From the NCBI GenBank assembly GCA_031267155.1, contig JAIRZR010000025.1, positions 1 to 5,509 of the forward strand: a stretch of DNA of 5,509 nt. The letters run 5' to 3'. The DNA comes from Prevotellaceae bacterium. GTDB taxonomy: Bacteria > Bacteroidota > Bacteroidia > Bacteroidales > UBA932. Position numbers and translations under genes: made by a program. Shown here piece by piece: positions 3,945-5,509 of the stretch. The notes under the pieces are model-generated. The model searched no databases. It was not told the DNA's origin and was given only the letters and a program-made list of their open reading frames with translations. Position 1 is the stretch's first letter. Each line of letters begins with the position of its first letter.

Positions 3945-4493
3945 ATGGACGAACAGCTAAAAACAATAGTAGAAAATCTGATCGAAAAAACCGGGAAAGG
4001 CGAAATCGAATGGACGGGAAACGCGGGTGCCAACATTATAGCCCGTATTTCGGATTACACGATAGTCTTTTCCATAGACATTTTTCCACACTATACACTT
4101 GGGATACATAGCAAAGCAGGTATGATGAAACTTCTCTGCGCAAAAGATGAAGAATGGGCCGACTTGCTCCACACTCTGTATAGTGTTGTGCAGGAATATC
4201 ATCAAAGAATAGCTGATAAAGCGCTCAAATCGCTTGCCGAATTACTCGCCAGACCGGTCATCGAAACTCCGACCCTGACCGCCATCCTCAACAAAGAAAT
4301 CCGGTTCACCACCCTGTCGTGCCGTGCAATAAACGGACTTACCGGTGGCGGCATTGAGACTGTCCGCGACATAGTCTCACTCTCCGATGCGAAGGGACTG
4401 CTTAAGTTTCGGAATCTTGGTTTTATCACTATACGTGAAGTAGAGGATTTTATCTCCGGAAACGGCCTCTCGTTCGGAATGTTCAACAGCTAA
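3945..4493 (+). CDS. Protein with RNA polymerase alpha-CTD-like domain
   Basis: A 182-aa protein in two parts. Residues 1-105 are an unrecognised alpha/beta domain (strands in ANIIARISDYTIVFSIDIF, helices at about 70-102). Residues about 117-180 match the alpha C-terminal domain of RNA polymerase from end to end: FTTLSCRAINGL, IETVRDIVSLS, LLKFRNLGF, EVEDFI, then GLSFGM, compared with E. coli TVRSANCL, IGDLV, LLKTPNLG, LTEI, GLSLGM. DNA-contact residues R265, N268, G296 and E302 correspond to R127, N130, G159 and E165. C269, K298 and S299 are changed to G131, I161 and T162. The domain could bind promoter DNA, sigma or an activator in place of host alpha. A DNA-repair type helix-hairpin-helix is the alternative, but the GLSFGM ending favours alpha-CTD. 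The gene begins 5 bp after its upstream neighbour. Confidence 0.78.
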   Translation: MDEQLKTIVENLIEKTGKGEIEWTGNAGANIIARISDYTIVFSIDIFPHYTLGIHSKAGMMKLLCAKDEEWADLLHTLYSVVQEYHQRIADKALKSLAELLARPVIETPTLTAILNKEIRFTTLSCRAINGLTGGGIETVRDIVSLSDAKGLLKFRNLGFITIREVEDFISGNGLSFGMFNS

Positions 4494-4504
4494 ATAAATG
4501 AATC

Positions 4505-4744
4505 ATGAAAAGAAGACGCCCCACCATCGAACCCTTAGTCATACGCGGAGACGAAGAATTTTTTTCCGCGTTCGGCATCCCCGAAAAGAAGCAGGCCGAA
4601 ATGCGAACAAAAGGCCTTCCCTGCTATCATGACGGCAAGTGTTTCATATACTTCCCAGACGAAGTATCGGCCTGGATAAAAGAGAACTGGAAGATGGCCC
4701 TCCCGACCATGCCGGAAGGAAAGAAAAGCAGACCGACCGGATAA
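4505..4744 (+). CDS. Excisionase/winged-helix-like small protein
   Basis: A 79-aa protein. Residues 14-62 follow the outline of the MerR/excisionase (HTH_17-like) fold: a helix ending in FFSAFGIPEKKQAEMRTKGL, then the wing GLPCYHDGKCFIYFP with the typical G-L-P and paired aromatic strand residues, then DEVSAWIKENW as final helix. A basic start (KRRRP) and a basic tail would contact DNA. Such proteins act as excisionases, terminase-type DNA binders or small regulators. Without an integrase in view I cannot choose. The start ATG 4505 lies 11 bp after the alpha-CTD gene, in the same operon. Confidence 0.6.
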   Translation: MKRRRPTIEPLVIRGDEEFFSAFGIPEKKQAEMRTKGLPCYHDGKCFIYFPDEVSAWIKENWKMALPTMPEGKKSRPTG

Positions 4745-4757
4745 TCTGTTAAAACCA

Positions 4758-4943
4758 ATGAATATGAAAAAGAAAATCGACTTTCTAAAAATCGAATCCG
4801 CTTTCCGCATCATATTTGCCGGATTCTTCACCCTCATCGCGCTGTTCAGCCTGTGGGCCGTCGTGGTACACGGGGCGTGGTGGCATCTTCCGGGCGCGGC
4901 CATAAGCGCTACAGTAGCATGGGTAATCCTCAAGAAGTGGTAA
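4758..4943 (+). CDS. Small inner-membrane protein
   Basis: A 61-aa protein with a basic N-terminus (MNMKKK) and two hydrophobic stretches: about 16-38 (FRIIFAGFFTLIALFSLWAV and on) and about 44-58 (PGAAISATVAWVIL), ending KKW. Two membrane helices in a hairpin with both ends in the cytoplasm are likely. There is no cleavable signal peptide. It starts at ATG 4758 or 4764. In early phage operons such proteins include superinfection-exclusion factors, but position alone does not prove that here. The stop is one base before the next ATG. Confidence 0.6.
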   Translation: MNMKKKIDFLKIESAFRIIFAGFFTLIALFSLWAVVVHGAWWHLPGAAISATVAWVILKKW

Positions 4944-4944
4944 C

Positions 4945-5181
4945 ATGGAAAAGAAAAACAGCCGCCCCGCATGGATAAAATCCCTGCCCGAGCGAGCAAG
5001 CGAAAAGTACGGCGAATGCCTTGAAGACATCGCCCTCATCATTCACCTTCCCGACCCGGAAGCATGTTTCCTCTTTGACGCCTCCTCAAAAGCCGAAGCC
5101 ATCACCCGCCTTCGCCGAAAGATGGTGACGCTCCGGCGCATGATAGACGACGCCTTTGAAAGAAAAACGTATACCGCATGA
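4945..5181 (+). CDS. Small protein of unknown function in the early operon
   Basis: A 78-aa protein that I do not recognise. It has a basic N-terminus (PAWIKSLPERASEKYGECLED), a middle strand-like LIIHLPDPEACFLFD, and a C-terminal amphipathic helix (SKAEAITRLRRKMVTLRRMIDDAFE, 48-72) that could form a coiled coil. The start ATG 4945 follows the previous stop by one base (TAAC ATG), indicating translational coupling. Codon use is GC-rich like its neighbours. Its stop overlaps a possible 15-codon ORF as ATGA. Confidence 0.62.
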   Translation: MEKKNSRPAWIKSLPERASEKYGECLEDIALIIHLPDPEACFLFDASSKAEAITRLRRKMVTLRRMIDDAFERKTYTA

Positions 5182-5225
5182 GAACAGGTCACGAAATCAA
5201 CGAACATGAATTTTTAAATTTTTGA
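5178..5225 (+). CDS. Possible 15-aa leader ORF before the ATPase gene
   Basis: ATG 5178 overlaps the previous stop (ATGA) and reads MRTGHEINEHEFLNF to TGA 5223-5225, three bases before the ATPase ATG. The coupled placement at both ends suggests it may carry ribosomes across the AT-rich gap to the next gene. It may equally be chance. Confidence 0.28.
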   Translation: MRTGHEINEHEFLNF

Positions 5226-5228
5226 ATT

Positions 5229-5509
5229 ATGGAAATATATTTAATGCAAATCACGCTCCGCAACTGGAAAGGAGCAAAAAATCAGTCGTTCGAGTTCTCC
5301 GGAAGAGAGACGACGATAGCAGGCGCCAACGGCGCCGGCAAGACGACCCTGTTTGACGCATTCGTCTGGGTTTTATTCGGCAAGGATCACCTGGGCCGCG
5401 AAGACTTCATGATCAAGCCCTGCGGCGCGCACCGTCTCGACAGCGAGGCGGAAATCATCCTGCTGGTCAACGGGAACGAAATGCGGTTCCGCCGCGTCTA
5501 CTCCGAAGT
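5229..5509 (+). CDS. SMC/RecF/SbcC-like AAA ATPase, N-terminal part
   Basis: The first 93 residues of an ATPase cut by the right edge. The start has the family pattern: a beta strand and an NWKG turn (MQITLRNWKGAKNQSFEFSG), then Walker A GANGAGKTT (32-40) followed by LFDAFVWVLFGKD, the helix and FG motif usual in SbcC/Rad50, RecF and phage gp46 proteins. The next part, with its charged strands (AEIILLVN, MRFRRVY), fits the lobe of an SMC-type head. Such proteins hold DNA ends for processing with an exonuclease, in phage recombination or replication. The partner genes are outside the window. Starts at 5229 or 5244 are both possible; 5244 (MQITLRNWKG) matches the usual family N-terminus more tightly. 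It has no Shine-Dalgarno. Confidence 0.88.
   Translation, partial: MEIYLMQITLRNWKGAKNQSFEFSGRETTIAGANGAGKTTLFDAFVWVLFGKDHLGREDFMIKPCGAHRLDSEAEIILLVNGNEMRFRRVYSE

Noticed and set aside
4535..4999. Minus-strand open frame of 154 codons
   Set aside because: It spans three well-packed plus-strand genes that have coupled starts and sensible proteins. The minus protein is rich in F, C, H and R with no motif, typical of an antisense shadow.
1..5509. CRISPR array, tRNA, rRNA, insertion sequence or attachment site
   Set aside because: No regularly spaced repeats with unique spacers, no cloverleaf or CCA-ended structure, no transposase motif or terminal inverted repeats were seen. The only repeats are the short arrays listed. 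No integrase is in the window to define an attachment site.

Overview
The window looks like the regulatory and early region of a temperate phage (prophage) or phage-like element from a Bacteroidales host such as Bacteroides, Parabacteroides or Alistipes. The host call is an inference. It rests on three copies of the Bacteroidota promoter signature (TTTG, about 19-22 bp, then TATCTTTG, matching TAnnTTTG), on AT-rich leaders that mostly lack Shine-Dalgarno sequences, and on the gene types.

Left part (1-1531). The 3' portion of an unrecognised plus-strand gene enters from the left edge and runs antisense into a YefM-YoeB type toxin-antitoxin operon on the minus strand. The operon has its own promoter, a TGTACA operator hexamer and a nested set of 10-bp repeats. 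A second promoter on the far side of the repeats drives a small plus-strand gene of unknown function (890-1183). This is followed by a second small plus-strand gene (1221-1531) whose reading frame is broken by one missing base in a T run.

Middle part (1500-3368, minus strand). A compact operon-like row reads from right to left: an XRE repressor (111 aa), an HNH nuclease-like protein (99 aa), a 133-aa unknown, a 67-aa unknown, a previously hidden 64-aa gene broken by two single-base indels (1848-2044), and a cysteine-bearing 110-aa unknown. The genes from the repressor to the 67-aa protein are AT-rich and look like cargo expressed with the repressor from the lysogen. The last gene converges on, and overlaps by 32 bp, the broken plus-strand gene.

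Right part (3424-5509, plus strand). Two copies of TGAGAAATTCTCA spaced 22 bp apart lie in the divergent gap and overlap the early promoter, as expected for repressor operators. The early operon contains a 65-aa protein, a 67-aa Cro-like candidate, a 182-aa protein ending in a domain resembling the RNA polymerase alpha C-terminal domain, a 79-aa excisionase/winged-helix-like protein, a small membrane protein, a 78-aa unknown and a possible 15-codon ORF. It ends with the start of an SMC/RecF/SbcC-like ATPase that runs off the right edge. This part is clearly more GC-rich than the repressor operon. The working model is that the XRE protein holds the early operon off. On derepression, small DNA-binding regulators and the alpha-CTD-like protein are made first, followed by recombination/replication functions beginning with the ATPase.

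Nothing here was checked by database search. Family calls come from motif reading, and functions of the small proteins are mostly unknown.
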